From assembly GCF_004340875.1 (NCBI RefSeq), contig NZ_SLXQ01000006.1, forward strand, positions 1-64,000: 64,000 bases of DNA. The letters run 5' to 3'. Positions within the stretch are counted from its first letter, which is position 1, and each line of letters begins with the position of its first letter. Source of the stretch: Tamaricihabitans halophyticus (lineage in GTDB: Bacteria; Actinomycetota; Actinomycetes; Mycobacteriales; Pseudonocardiaceae). Positions 25,129 through 37,185 of the stretch are shown here, piece by piece. A program made the position numbers and the translations under genes. The notes beneath the pieces were generated by a model. It saw only the letters and a list, made by a program, of their open reading frames with translations. It was not told where the DNA came from and did no database searches.

Positions 25129-25652
25129 CAGTCCTGTGCCTCCCGCTCATCGACCCGCGCCGGCACGAAGATCGTGTGCACGATCCGCAGGATGAGTACG
25201 GCGGCCCCGAGCGGCACGAACACATGCGACGTCCACGTCGGCCAGGACAGCTCGGAGCCACCCGGTGGCGGAACATCGCCATCGCCGAAGGCGTCCGAGG
25301 TCACCAGCACGCCCGCGTAACAGATCACCGCGAAAAACACCGTGGACAGCACGTTTCCCACGATGTCCAGCACCCGGCGCACCGGTGCGGGGAAACGGCG
25401 AAACACCGCGTCGATCTGGATATGCCCGCCAACCCGGAAGGTGTAGGACAGTCCACAGAAGAACATTCCGATCATCAGGTACTCGGTGATAAACCCGAGC
25501 GACCAGGAAAGCGGCGCGCCAAATACATAGCGCAGCAACACTTCCACGACCATGAAGGCCGCCATCAACGCCAAAGCTAGTCCACTCAGGACTATTCCCG
25601 CGCGCTCGACCGAGCGAAGCGCACGGTCCGCGCGGGTGGCCACCGATCCCAT
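25128..25652 (-). CDS. dctQ: TRAP transporter small permease DctQ
   Basis: 174 residues with four membrane helices, the typical DctQ size and topology. L-S-W-S-L-G-F-I-T-E-Y-L-M-I-G-M-F-F is the conserved central motif region, followed by RVGGHIQIDAVFRRFPAPVR on the cytoplasmic loop. It forms the membrane complex with DctM. It starts 6 bp after the end of the binding-protein gene and its stop overlaps the dctM start. Confidence 0.9.
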   Translation of the reverse strand: MGSVATRADRALRSVERAGIVLSGLALALMAAFMVVEVLLRYVFGAPLSWSLGFITEYLMIGMFFCGLSYTFRVGGHIQIDAVFRRFPAPVRRVLDIVGNVLSTVFFAVICYAGVLVTSDAFGDGDVPPPGGSELSWPTWTSHVFVPLGAAVLILRIVHTIFVPARVDEREAQD

Positions 25653-25658
25653 CCGGTC

Positions 25659-26708
25659 CTACCTCTCCGCCCGCGCCAGCGCGGCCGCGTAATCCCGCAG
25701 GGCACGCTCCCCGGAGCGGCCGATCTCGGCCATATCCCGCGCCCACTGCTCCGGAACTTCTTCGATCGCGGCGGCCCAGGAACGCTGTTGTGCCCCGGAA
25801 ACCTCGTGGAACCGCAACCCGCCCTCGGTCATCTCCGCCTTGGCCACCCGGTTGCGCTCGTCGATCGCCGAGCACAGATTGCGGGTGGTTTCCTGCCCGG
25901 CCCTGCCCAGCACGTCCCGGATCTCGGCGGGAAGCTGCCGCCAGATCCGTTCGCTGATCGAATAGGTCGCGGTCCAGCTGCCCAGCCCCGCACCGTCGGT
26001 AGCGCCCCGGGAAACCTCGTCGAGGCGGTATGGCTGCGCACTCATCAGGGCAAGCGCGGTGCCGTCCACGGTTCCCCTGGAGATCGCCTCGTACATATCC
26101 GTGGCCGGCATCGCCACCGGGGCCGCGCCGAGCGCCCGGACGGTCCGGTCGATCGCGCCGCCAGAGGAACGCAGTTGCAGGCCACGCATCTCCTCCGGAG
26201 TGCGAACCACCCGGTCACCGCTGAACACCTCGTAGCCAGGAATCACGCCCACCGCGAGCGGCCGCACCTGTTTCGGCGCGAAGTCCTCCGCGAACAGCAC
26301 CCCGTCCTCGGCCATCATGCTGGCCACGGCAGGCGAGCTGGTACAGGACTGATCCGTCCACCCCGGCAGATCCGCCACCCCGGAAAGCGGGAGTTCGGCG
26401 GGAACATAAGCAGGGGCGACCATCGCGATATCGGCTACCCCGGAGCGAGTCAGCGAGAGCAGATCAGCGGCTTTGCCAAGCTGCTCAGCGGGGAAGTAGT
26501 CGAACTGGACTGCTCCGCCGCTGAGTTCCGTGGCGCGCGCCATGAAGAACTCGGCGCCGGCTTCGGCGAACGGATGCCCCGCGGGGAACGACTCGGCGAG
26601 TTTGAGGGTCACCACGCCGTCCGCGACATCCGGTGAAGGCGTGGCCGCGCACCCGGTCGCGAGCAACGCCGCGCTGACGGCCGCCGCACCGAGCATCTTC
26701 GCTCGCAC
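25659..26708 (-). CDS. dctP: TRAP transporter substrate-binding lipoprotein DctP
   Basis: 349 residues. Lipoprotein signal: KMLGAAAVSAALLATGC with the lipobox Cys at residue 20, so it is anchored outside the membrane, as expected in a Gram-positive. L-Q-L-R-S-S-G-G contains the conserved Arg that usually grips the substrate carboxylate in DctP proteins. Extracellular capture of a carboxylate is expected. The start is GTG 26708 or ATG 26696. It is divergent from a family III CoA-transferase, so the imported acid is probably activated to a CoA thioester. Confidence 0.9.
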   Translation of the reverse strand: MRAKMLGAAAVSAALLATGCAATPSPDVADGVVTLKLAESFPAGHPFAEAGAEFFMARATELSGGAVQFDYFPAEQLGKAADLLSLTRSGVADIAMVAPAYVPAELPLSGVADLPGWTDQSCTSSPAVASMMAEDGVLFAEDFAPKQVRPLAVGVIPGYEVFSGDRVVRTPEEMRGLQLRSSGGAIDRTVRALGAAPVAMPATDMYEAISRGTVDGTALALMSAQPYRLDEVSRGATDGAGLGSWTATYSISERIWRQLPAEIRDVLGRAGQETTRNLCSAIDERNRVAKAEMTEGGLRFHEVSGAQQRSWAAAIEEVPEQWARDMAEIGRSGERALRDYAAALARAER

Positions 26709-26725
26709 TTCTCAGCCACCATTCA

Positions 26726-26740
26726 TTGTTCGTATTTACG
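26726..26740. promoter_or_regulatory. IclR-like operator candidate, dctP side
   Basis: TTGTTCGTATTTACG shares TTGTTCGTATT with the palindrome at 26820-26851 and lies 18 bp upstream of the dctP GTG. It could mediate coordinate control of both divergent operons. Confidence 0.45.
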
Positions 26741-26749
26741 TACACGGTT

Positions 26750-26765
26750 CGTGTCCCGCGTCACG
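26750..26765. promoter_or_regulatory. Weak Crp/GlxR-like site
   Basis: CGTGT-CCCGCG-TCACG is identical at 12 of the 14 central positions to the Crp-like site at 22701-22716 and lies in the dctP/CoA-transferase divergent region. Confidence 0.35.
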
Positions 26766-26819
26766 GTAGATCGACCACTCTGTATGGTCAAGGGTGTCTT
26801 GACCGTGCACCGGCCATTA

Positions 26820-26851
26820 CCTAGCTTGTTCGTATTACGGAACAAGCTAGG
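26820..26851. promoter_or_regulatory. 32-bp palindromic operator before the CoA-transferase gene
   Basis: Perfect 12-bp arms CCTAGCTTGTTC (26820-26831) and GAACAAGCTAGG (26840-26851) around GTATTACG. The inner GTTC...GAAC form resembles IclR-family operators. The right arm runs into the ribosome-binding region (CTAGGAG) of the gene starting at 26863, so binding there should block expression. Confidence 0.7.
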
Positions 26852-26862
26852 AGCGTGCCGCG

Positions 26863-28077
26863 GTGAAACCCTTGGACGGTATCCGGGTGCTCGATCTGTC
26901 TCGGGTGCTCGCTGGTCCCTACTGCACGCAGTTCCTTGGCGAACTGGGCGCCGAGGTGATCAAAGTGGAACCGCCCGGCGAGGGAGACCAGACGCGTAGC
27001 TGGGGTCCGCCGTTCCTGGACGGCGGTGAGGCCGTCTATTTCATGGCGACCAACCGGAACAAGCGCGGCGTCGTCGTGGACCTGAAGACCGACCGCGGGC
27101 GCCAGATCATCGCCGAACTCGCCGAGCGCGCGGATGTGCTCGTGGAGAACTTCCGACCGGGCACGCTGGAGCGCTGGGGGCTGGACTACGCAACGCTCAG
27201 CACCCGCAACCCGCGACTGATCCACCTGGCCATCAGTGGTTTCGGGCAGACCGGCCGGTACCGCGACCGCGCCGGCTACGACCTGATCGCGCAGGGCATG
27301 GGTGGCGTGATGGCACTGACCGGCGAGCCGGACGGTCGACCGGTCAAGGTCGGCTTCCCCGTAGCCGATCTGAACGGCGGCACCTGGGGCATTATCGCGG
27401 TACTGATGGCGTTGCAGAGCAGGCATCGCACCGGCCGAGGCCAGTACCTTGACGTATCCCTACTCGAAGCGCAACTCTCCTGGCACATCTACGCGGCCGG
27501 CATGCATTTGCAAGGCGTCGCGGGAGATTCGCTACGCCGGTTCGGCTCGGCGCATCCGATGATCGCGCCGTACCAGGCATACCCGACCGCGGACGGTTGG
27601 CTGAATCTCGCGGTAGGCAGCCAGAAACTCTGGCACGCCTGCTGCGCGGCGACCGGTTTGGACATCGCCGATGACGAGCGCTTCCACGACAACCCCGCGC
27701 GGGTCGCGCACCGCGAGGAGCTGAACGCGTTACTCGAACCGGTGCTGCGCGGCAAAACCACCGCCCAGTGGCTCGAGGTGTTCGAACAAGCGGGAATCCC
27801 GGCCGGCCCGATCAACGAGATCGCCGATATCTACGCCGATGACTGGGTGACCGAACGTGAGCAGGTAGTGGAACTGCCGCATCCAGTCGCCGGCACCTAC
27901 CGGGGAACCGGATTTCCCATCAAGGCAAGCGATACGCCGGCGGGTCCCAGTGCCGCGCCGCCGGTGCTCGGCCAGGACACCCGCGCGGTACTTGCCGAAC
28001 TCGGATATCCGACCGCGGCCATCGACGAGTTACTCGCCGACCAGATCGTCGCGCAAGCACCAACCGAGCAGCCCTGA
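26863..28077 (+). CDS. Family III CoA-transferase (CaiB/BaiF type)
   Basis: 404 residues from GTG with AGGAG upstream. Starts KPLDGIRVLDLSRVLAGPYC, with GAEVIKVEPP and N-R-N-K-R-G following, the canonical N-terminal block. The catalytic Asp is expected in the G-Y-D-L-I-A-Q-G segment (about residue 143). Such enzymes move CoA between acyl-CoA donors and free acids. It lies 12 bp before an acyl-CoA dehydrogenase and divergent from a TRAP transporter, suggesting activation of the imported acid followed by alpha,beta-dehydrogenation. Confidence 0.92.
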   Translation: MKPLDGIRVLDLSRVLAGPYCTQFLGELGAEVIKVEPPGEGDQTRSWGPPFLDGGEAVYFMATNRNKRGVVVDLKTDRGRQIIAELAERADVLVENFRPGTLERWGLDYATLSTRNPRLIHLAISGFGQTGRYRDRAGYDLIAQGMGGVMALTGEPDGRPVKVGFPVADLNGGTWGIIAVLMALQSRHRTGRGQYLDVSLLEAQLSWHIYAAGMHLQGVAGDSLRRFGSAHPMIAPYQAYPTADGWLNLAVGSQKLWHACCAATGLDIADDERFHDNPARVAHREELNALLEPVLRGKTTAQWLEVFEQAGIPAGPINEIADIYADDWVTEREQVVELPHPVAGTYRGTGFPIKASDTPAGPSAAPPVLGQDTRAVLAELGYPTAAIDELLADQIVAQAPTEQP

Positions 28078-28089
28078 GGACTTCGGACA

Positions 28090-29256
28090 ATGGACTTCGA
28101 ACTTACTGACGACCAGCGCACGATCCAGCGCGCGGTAGCCGAACTCGCGGCGAACTACCATGACGATTACTGGTCCACATGCGACGCTGAGTGCCGGTTC
28201 CCTTGGGACTTCTACCAAACATTCGCCGATGCCGGCTGGCTCGGCATCGCGATCCCCGAGCGCTACGGCGGTGGCGGATTCGGCCTCACCGAAGCCGCCA
28301 TCATGATGGAGGAAATCGCGGCATCCGGCGCGGCGATGAATGGCTGCAGTGCCATGCATCTGACCATCTTCGGCATCAACGTACTCGTCAAACACGGCAG
28401 CGAGCGGCTGCGCGAGGCGATCCTGCCCGGCGTGGTGGACGGCAGTCTGCATGTCTGCTTCGCGGTAACCGAGCCAGACGCGGGCACCGACACCACCCGG
28501 ATCAGCACGTTCGCCAGGCGTGACGGTGATTCCTATGTGCTCAATGGGCGCAAGATCTGGATCACCAAAGCCGGTGACGCGCAGAAGATGGTGTTACTCG
28601 CGCGGACCACACCCCGCGATGAGGTCGACAAACCGACCGATGGCATGAGCGTGTTCTGTGTGGACATCGATCCGGATCACGTTGATATCAAACCGATTCC
28701 CAAGATGGGGCGCAACGCGGTCGCCTCGAACGAGGTCGTCTTCGACGATTTCCGAGTGCCCGCGCAAACCCGGATCGGCGAAGAGGGCCGAGGCTTTTCC
28801 TACCTGCTCGACGGGCTTAACCCGGAGCGGGTGCTACTCGCGCACGAAGCACTCGGCATCGGCAGGGCCGCGCTACGGCGGGCGACCGAGTACGCCAACC
28901 AGCGCGAGGTTTTCGGCCGCCCGATCGGGCAGAACCAGGGCCTCGCCTTCCCACTTGCCGAGGCACGCGCGCGGTTGGACGCGGCCAGGCTGATGGCGCG
29001 CAACGCGGCCTGGCGTTATGACCGCGAGCTTTCCTGTGGCGCGGAGGCCAATATGGCCAAGTTCCTCTGTGCTGACGCGGGTTTTCAGGCCGCCGATGCC
29101 GCCGTGCAGACACACGGCGGGATGGGCTACGCGCGGGAGTATCACGTGGAGCGGTACTTCCGGGAAGCGCGGCTGATGCGGCTGGCGCCGATCAGCCAGG
29201 AGATGGTGTTGAACTACCTCGCCCAGCACGTGCTCGGTCTCCCCCGCTCGTACTAG
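28090..29256 (+). CDS. Acyl-CoA dehydrogenase
   Basis: 388 residues, normal family length. F-A-V-T-E-P-D-A-G-T-D-T (FAD/substrate segment, about 119-130), N-G-R-K-I-W-I-T-K-A-G near 150, and the C-terminal QTHGGMGYAREYHVERYFREAR. The catalytic base is expected near the C-terminal HGGMGY region or on helix G. It introduces a double bond next to the CoA thioester, passing electrons to ETF. The gene follows the CoA-transferase after 12 bp, and GAGGACTTCGGACA separates them. The true acyl group is unknown. Confidence 0.9.
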   Translation: MDFELTDDQRTIQRAVAELAANYHDDYWSTCDAECRFPWDFYQTFADAGWLGIAIPERYGGGGFGLTEAAIMMEEIAASGAAMNGCSAMHLTIFGINVLVKHGSERLREAILPGVVDGSLHVCFAVTEPDAGTDTTRISTFARRDGDSYVLNGRKIWITKAGDAQKMVLLARTTPRDEVDKPTDGMSVFCVDIDPDHVDIKPIPKMGRNAVASNEVVFDDFRVPAQTRIGEEGRGFSYLLDGLNPERVLLAHEALGIGRAALRRATEYANQREVFGRPIGQNQGLAFPLAEARARLDAARLMARNAAWRYDRELSCGAEANMAKFLCADAGFQAADAAVQTHGGMGYAREYHVERYFREARLMRLAPISQEMVLNYLAQHVLGLPRSY

Positions 29257-29275
29257 CACACCTGCGCCAGCACGC

Positions 29276-29306
29276 ACGCTCCGTGGCCGCGTTCTTGAGG
29301 GTTAGC
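29276..29306 (-). repeat. Dispersed intergenic repeat, copy 5 (module B)
   Basis: On the minus strand: GCTAACCCTCAAGAA, CGCGGC and CACGGAGCGT. It lies between the convergent acyl-CoA dehydrogenase and IclR genes. Confidence 0.78.
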
Positions 29307-29310
29307 GCGG

Positions 29311-30048
29311 TCAGTGGAGCTGGTTGCTGATCTCGCCGACCGCTTCCCGAACGGTCGCCGCGATCGGGTCGAGTTTGCCGGTCATCCTGGTGATCGGCCC
29401 GGCTACCGCGATGCACCCCGCTGGCTGCTCGCCCGCGCTCACCAGGCTGGCGACCGCGAGGACATCCGGCACGGTCTCCCCCTGGTTGTACGCGACACCC
29501 TCGGCAGCCACCCTGCGCAGCTCCTCGCCGACCCGAGCGCGCTCGGCCGGTTCGGCGAAGTGCTCCCGCAGATAGGCCTCCTGCCGGCGCGTATCGGCGT
29601 GCGCGAGCAGGCATTTGCCGGAACTCGTCGGATACAGCGGGCGCCGCCGGCGCAGCGGCGCGGAATAGCGCACCAGCTGGGTGGATTCGATGGTGTCCAG
29701 GTACACCACGGAGTCACCAACCTGGATCGCGAGCATCACCGTCTCGTCGAACTCCGCGCGGATGCGTTCCAGCACCGGATGCGCGGCTTCCAGCAACCAG
29801 GGCCGCGGCGGCGCGAGCACCGCGCCCACCGCTGGGCCGAGTAGGTAGACGCCGTCCTGCTCACGCAGGTACCCGGTGGCGACCAGCCCCTTGACCAGAC
29901 CGTGCACCGAGGTCTTCGGCGCGTCCAGTACGCCGGCGAGCACGCCGAGGCGCACCCCGTGCTGGTCTCCCGCGACGGTCTCCAGGATCGTCGTCACCCT
30001 GCTGACCGTGCGGTGTTCCTTCGCCTGACCACCACCCGTCGCGGCCAC
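29311..30048 (-). CDS. IclR-family transcriptional regulator
   Basis: 245 residues from the GTG at 30048, chosen because a perfect AAGGAGG lies 6-7 bp upstream; the open frame begins 34 codons earlier without one. N-terminal winged helix (about 15-75: G-V-L-A-G-V-L-D-A-P-K-T-S-V-H-G-L-V-K-G-L), then the IclR effector domain with YPTSSGKCLLAHADT and the late A-G-C-I-A-V-A-G-P. It converges on the CoA-transferase/dehydrogenase operon and is the nearest candidate to bind the palindrome at 26820-26851. Confidence 0.88.
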   Translation of the reverse strand: MAATGGGQAKEHRTVSRVTTILETVAGDQHGVRLGVLAGVLDAPKTSVHGLVKGLVATGYLREQDGVYLLGPAVGAVLAPPRPWLLEAAHPVLERIRAEFDETVMLAIQVGDSVVYLDTIESTQLVRYSAPLRRRRPLYPTSSGKCLLAHADTRRQEAYLREHFAEPAERARVGEELRRVAAEGVAYNQGETVPDVLAVASLVSAGEQPAGCIAVAGPITRMTGKLDPIAATVREAVGEISNQLH

Positions 30049-30097
30049 CGCCAGCCTCCTTCCCGCGCACCTGCAAGCAGGATAGAGCCCGGTGAGT

Positions 30098-32935
30098 TCA
30101 GATGCGCGCGGCGAGCAGCTGCGCCAGGTGCACGCTGTCCCGATCGGCAAGATCGTCCAGCTGGGTGCGGCAGGAGAACCCGTCCGCGAGCACCGTCGCC
30201 GACTCGTCCGCCTCGCGAACCGCGGGCAGCAACGCGGTTTCGGCCACCGCTACCGAGACGTCGTAGTGCCCCCGCTCGAACCCGAAGTTCCCGGCAAGCC
30301 CGCAGCAGCCACCCACCGCGTTGAGCTTCGCGCCGGCATCCCGCAGCAACCGCTGGTCGGTCTGCCAACCGAGCACCGCGTGATGGTGGCAGTGTGGCTG
30401 CGCGACGATCTCCAGATCACTCAGATCCGGCGCCTGCCAACCTTCCCTGCCGGCAAGTAGCTCGGCAAGCGTATACGTGCGCTCGGCGACCGCGTTCGCG
30501 CTCGCATCGGTTGGCCCGAGCAGCTCATGCGCGTCCTTGCGGAGCACCGCCGTGCAGGACGGCTCCAGGCCGACGATCGGCACCTCGGTGCCACCCTGCT
30601 CGACCAGGCTGTCCACGGACTTGCGCAGGATGCGCTTGGCCGCGTCCAACTGCCCGGTGGAAATCCAGGTGAGCCCGCAACACAGCCGCTTACGCGGGAT
30701 ACGCACCTGATACCCGGCGTGTTCCAGCACCCGCACCGCGGCCACGCCGACCTCCGGCGAGAAATGGTTGGTGAACGTGTCCACCCACAGCAGCACCGGA
30801 TCGCCATCGGGCACCGCGGGCTGATGGTTGGCGAACCACTGCCGGAAAGTGCGCTGCGCGAAGGTGGGCAACGAACGGCGATCGTCCACCCCACCCATCC
30901 GCATCGCCAGCTTGGCGAGCGGTTTCGCGCCGAGCACCGCATTGGTCAGCTTGGGCGCGACCGAAGCCGCCCTGGCGAGCCTCGGCAGCCACCCAAGGCT
31001 GTAGTGGTTCATCGGCCGCGGCCGGTTGCGATACGTCTGGTACAGCGCTTCGGCCTTGTAGGTGGCCATATCCACCCCGGTCGGGCAGTCCGAGGAACAG
31101 CCCTTGCAGGAAAGGCACAGGTCGAGCGCCTCGTGCACTTCGCGGGAACGCCAGCCGTCCTTGACCAGCGAGCCGTTCACCATCTCCTGCAACACCCGCG
31201 ACCGGCCCCTGGTGGAGTCCTTCTCGTTGCGCGTCGCGAGGTAGGAGGGGCACATCACGCCACCGGCCGCTGTGGTGTTCGCCCGGCATTTGCCGACCCC
31301 GGTACACCGGTGCACCGCCATGGACAGATCGCCACGATCGTCCGGGTAGTGAAAACCCAGCCCGGAGATCATCTTGGGCGCGGCGGCCACCCGGATATCC
31401 GCATCCGCCGGGCGCGGCCGCACGATGATGCCCGGATTCAACACGTCGTCCGGGTCGAAGATCTCCTTGAAGGAAGCGAAGGCGTTCATCGCCTCCGTCG
31501 AGTACATCAGCGGTAGCAGTTCCCCGCGCGCCCGGCCGTCTCCGTGCTCGCCGGACATCGAGCCGCCGTAGGAAGCGGCCAGCTCGCCAGCCTTGAGCAG
31601 GAACTCGCGGAACCGCTGCCGGCCGTCGGCCGAGCCGAGCTGGAAATCGATCCGGATGTGCACGCAGCCGTCGCCGAAGTGTCCATACGGCACACCGGTG
31701 TATCCGTAGGAACTGAGCAGTGCCTCGAACTCGCGCAGGTAGCCGCCCAACTTCTCCGGCGGTACCGCCGCGTCCTCCCAGCCCGCGTGCGCGGGTTCAC
31801 CGGCGGGCGAGCGTGCGGACAGCCCAGCGCCGTCCTCCCTGATCCGCCACAGCACCGCGGCCCGCGCCGGATCGGTGACCACCGCGCTGTCCAGCGCGCC
31901 GGAGTCACGGACGACGGCCTCGGCGATGCTCGCCAGTTCCGCTTGATCGGTTCCGCCGAGCTCGACGAACAGCCAACCCTGGCCCTCCGGCAAGTCGGGT
32001 ACCGCCGAGGGACCGCGCCGCGCGCGAACCACGTCGGTGATCCGCGCGTCCAGGCCCTCCACCGCGACCGGTGAATGCCGGAGCAGCGCCGGCACGTTAT
32101 CCGCCGCGGCGGCCATATCCGGGTAACCGAGCACCACGAGGGTGGTCTTTTCCGGGGCACGAACCAACCGCACGGTGGCGCTGAGCAACACGACGCAGCC
32201 ACCCTCGGTGCCAACCAAGGCCTTCGGCAGGTCGAACCCGTTCTCCGGCAGCAGATGCTCCAGCGAGTACCCGGATACCTGCCGGTCGAACCGGCCGAGT
32301 TCGGTGCGGATCATCGCCAGCGAGGAATCCACCAGCCCGCGTACCTTCGCCACGGTCGGCGAATCATCCGTGGACATACCGCGTTCGATGCGTAGCCGCT
32401 CGCCGGTACCGGTGAGTACGTCCAGCGCCACCACGTTGTCCGCGGTGCGTCCATAACCGAGTGCCCGGGAACCGCAGGCGTTGTTGCCGATCATCCCGCC
32501 GAGCGTGGCGCGATTGTGGGTGGACGGGTCCGGACCGAAGCGCAGCCCATGCGGCGCCGCGGCGCGCTGTAGCGAGGCCAGCACCACGCCCGGCTCTACC
32601 TGTGCGGTGTTCGTTTCCGGGTCGACGCCAAGCACGCGGTTCATATGTTGCGCGAAATCGAGTACGACACCGGGGCCGACCGCGTTGCCCGCGATCGAAG
32701 TCCCCGCGCCGCGCGCGGTCAGCGGTACGCCGAGTTCCCGGCAAACCCGCAGTGCGGCAGCGACATCGTCTTCCGACCGGGGGAAAACCACCGCTTGCGG
32801 CGGAACCCGGTACAGCGAAGCGTCGCCGGAGTACTCGGCACGCCGCCGGGTCGAGACGTCGACCTCCGGGATGCCCGCGTTCTCCAGTGCCTCCCGCAAC
32901 TGTTCGATGGAAACGGAGCTAACGTTCGTTACCAA
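30098..32935 (-). CDS. FAD-linked oxidase / 4Fe-4S fusion protein (GlcD-GlcF-like)
   Basis: 945 residues. FAD-binding type 4 domain (about 35-220; PLTARGAGTSIAGNAVGPG), FAD-oxidase C-terminal domain (to about 510; YGHFGDGCVHIRIDF, GSMSGEHGDGRARGE), then a ferredoxin-like region with C-T-G-V-G-K-C and CLSCKGCSSDCPTGVD, and two C-terminal cysteine-rich CCG-type domains (CCGLTW and G-C-C-G-L-A-G-N). It is a single-chain version of glycolate oxidase or D-lactate dehydrogenase and should oxidise a 2-hydroxy acid, feeding electrons to the respiratory chain. Starts at TTG 32935 with GAGG 5 bp upstream; no better start is in frame. Its substrate is not shown by context. Confidence 0.88.
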   Translation of the reverse strand: MVTNVSSVSIEQLREALENAGIPEVDVSTRRRAEYSGDASLYRVPPQAVVFPRSEDDVAAALRVCRELGVPLTARGAGTSIAGNAVGPGVVLDFAQHMNRVLGVDPETNTAQVEPGVVLASLQRAAAPHGLRFGPDPSTHNRATLGGMIGNNACGSRALGYGRTADNVVALDVLTGTGERLRIERGMSTDDSPTVAKVRGLVDSSLAMIRTELGRFDRQVSGYSLEHLLPENGFDLPKALVGTEGGCVVLLSATVRLVRAPEKTTLVVLGYPDMAAAADNVPALLRHSPVAVEGLDARITDVVRARRGPSAVPDLPEGQGWLFVELGGTDQAELASIAEAVVRDSGALDSAVVTDPARAAVLWRIREDGAGLSARSPAGEPAHAGWEDAAVPPEKLGGYLREFEALLSSYGYTGVPYGHFGDGCVHIRIDFQLGSADGRQRFREFLLKAGELAASYGGSMSGEHGDGRARGELLPLMYSTEAMNAFASFKEIFDPDDVLNPGIIVRPRPADADIRVAAAPKMISGLGFHYPDDRGDLSMAVHRCTGVGKCRANTTAAGGVMCPSYLATRNEKDSTRGRSRVLQEMVNGSLVKDGWRSREVHEALDLCLSCKGCSSDCPTGVDMATYKAEALYQTYRNRPRPMNHYSLGWLPRLARAASVAPKLTNAVLGAKPLAKLAMRMGGVDDRRSLPTFAQRTFRQWFANHQPAVPDGDPVLLWVDTFTNHFSPEVGVAAVRVLEHAGYQVRIPRKRLCCGLTWISTGQLDAAKRILRKSVDSLVEQGGTEVPIVGLEPSCTAVLRKDAHELLGPTDASANAVAERTYTLAELLAGREGWQAPDLSDLEIVAQPHCHHHAVLGWQTDQRLLRDAGAKLNAVGGCCGLAGNFGFERGHYDVSVAVAETALLPAVREADESATVLADGFSCRTQLDDLADRDSVHLAQLLAARI

Positions 32936-33155
32936 TTACGCCTCGGATCTCGCTCGGCAGTGGCTCAGGCTTGGCGGGCGCCCACGACGCCCTGGCAGAC
33001 CATACCTCCGCGAGTCGACCGACGTCGTGGCCTCCCAGCTTGCCCTGGATCACACGCCCCCGACCGCGATATCGGTCAAGATCGCGATTGACGCGTGATC
33101 ATCGCTGGTACCACCGCCGAGCGAGTCCGAAACGACTAACTGGCTGAGGTGCGTA

Positions 33156-34328
33156 TCACTGCTCCGTGAGTCTGCCGCTGACCCACTCGTGGAACTCGCC
33201 GATGTGGTGCTCGCTGGGCACGAACACCCCGCCGGAGGCGTAGCCACGCGAGTCCATCGCCAGCTGGCAACGTTCGCAGGCATCGAAGTCCTGCTGGTTG
33301 ACCCGGTGGAACAACTCCACCGACTTCGTCAGGTCCACACCGGATTCGACGACCTCCGGCAGGTAGAGCCAGTCGCATTCGATCAGCGTGCGGTCCGGGG
33401 CCACCGGGAACATCCGGTGCAGGATCACATGATCCGGCACCAGGTTGATGAACACCTGCGGTCGCACGGTAATCGCGTAGTACCTGCGGTCCTGATCTTC
33501 CCGCACGCCGGGCAGCTTGGGCAGTCCAGCGCTGCCGTCCACGGTGAACCCACCGACGTCCTCGCCGAACTCGGCGCCGTGGCCGACGTAGTACTGCGCG
33601 GCGAAGCCGTCCTCGAACTCGGGCAGCACTTCGGTCAGCTCCGGATGGATCGTCGCGCAGTGGTAGCACTCCATGAAGTTCTCGATGATCTGCTTCCAGT
33701 TGGCCCGCACGTCGTAGTTGATGCGCCTGCCGAGTTCCAGCGTGTCGATCTGGTATGCCTCGATCGACTCCCCATCGCCGAGCCTGGCGATCACGTCCGC
33801 GATCACCGTGTCCTCGAAGGATGGCGGCTCATCGGCCAGGCATACCCACGCGTAACCAAGCCATTCCCGAAGCGCGACCTTGTGCAGACCGAACTCGCTA
33901 CGGTCCACATCGGGCATTCCGTTCAGGTTGGGCGCGGCGACCAGCTTGCCGTCCAGTCCATAGGTCCACGCGTGATACGGGCACTGGAAGCTGCGCCGTA
34001 CCTCGCCGGTTTCCTCCACGCACAACCGGGCACCTCGGTGCCGGCAGATGTTCAGGAAGGCGTTCAGCGAACCACGCCGATCCCGCGCGATGAGCACGCT
34101 TTCCCTGCCAACCTGCACGGTGCGGAACTGTCCTGGATTGGCCAGGTCGGCGCTGCGCACCGCGCAGAACCATTCCTGCTCAAAGATGCGCGACTGCTCG
34201 AGCGCGAAGATCGTCTGGTCGGTGTAGTACTGACCGGACAATGTAGCCATCAGACTCTCGGGCAGTTCCCGCCGCGCGGATTCATCGCTCGCGGGCAGTC
34301 CGGCCGTGGTCAAGTCGATGTCAGTCAA
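33156..34328 (-). CDS. Rieske non-haem iron oxygenase, betaine monooxygenase-like (GbcA type)
   Basis: 390 residues. Rieske cluster C95-x-H97 and C116-x2-H119 in N-I-C-R-H-R-G-A and FQCPYHAWTYG. Catalytic-domain motif ANWKQIIENFMECYHCATIH gives iron ligands His223 and His228. Length and the E-C-Y-H-C-x-x-I-H-P-E-L form fit the glycine betaine/stachydrine demethylase group (GbcA, Stc2). It would oxidatively remove a methyl group as formaldehyde. It lies 58 bp downstream of a dimethylglycine/sarcosine dehydrogenase on the same strand, with ferredoxin and ferredoxin reductase genes divergent, so the chain is complete. Exact substrate (betaine or another N-methyl compound) is inferred. Confidence 0.82.
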   Translation of the reverse strand: MTDIDLTTAGLPASDESARRELPESLMATLSGQYYTDQTIFALEQSRIFEQEWFCAVRSADLANPGQFRTVQVGRESVLIARDRRGSLNAFLNICRHRGARLCVEETGEVRRSFQCPYHAWTYGLDGKLVAAPNLNGMPDVDRSEFGLHKVALREWLGYAWVCLADEPPSFEDTVIADVIARLGDGESIEAYQIDTLELGRRINYDVRANWKQIIENFMECYHCATIHPELTEVLPEFEDGFAAQYYVGHGAEFGEDVGGFTVDGSAGLPKLPGVREDQDRRYYAITVRPQVFINLVPDHVILHRMFPVAPDRTLIECDWLYLPEVVESGVDLTKSVELFHRVNQQDFDACERCQLAMDSRGYASGGVFVPSEHHIGEFHEWVSGRLTEQ

Positions 34329-34386
34329 CGAGGGCCACCTTCATACGAGTTCGGGTACGGATGAAACGGGTGGAATAGCTGAAGGC

Positions 34387-37185
<2,799 letters not shown>

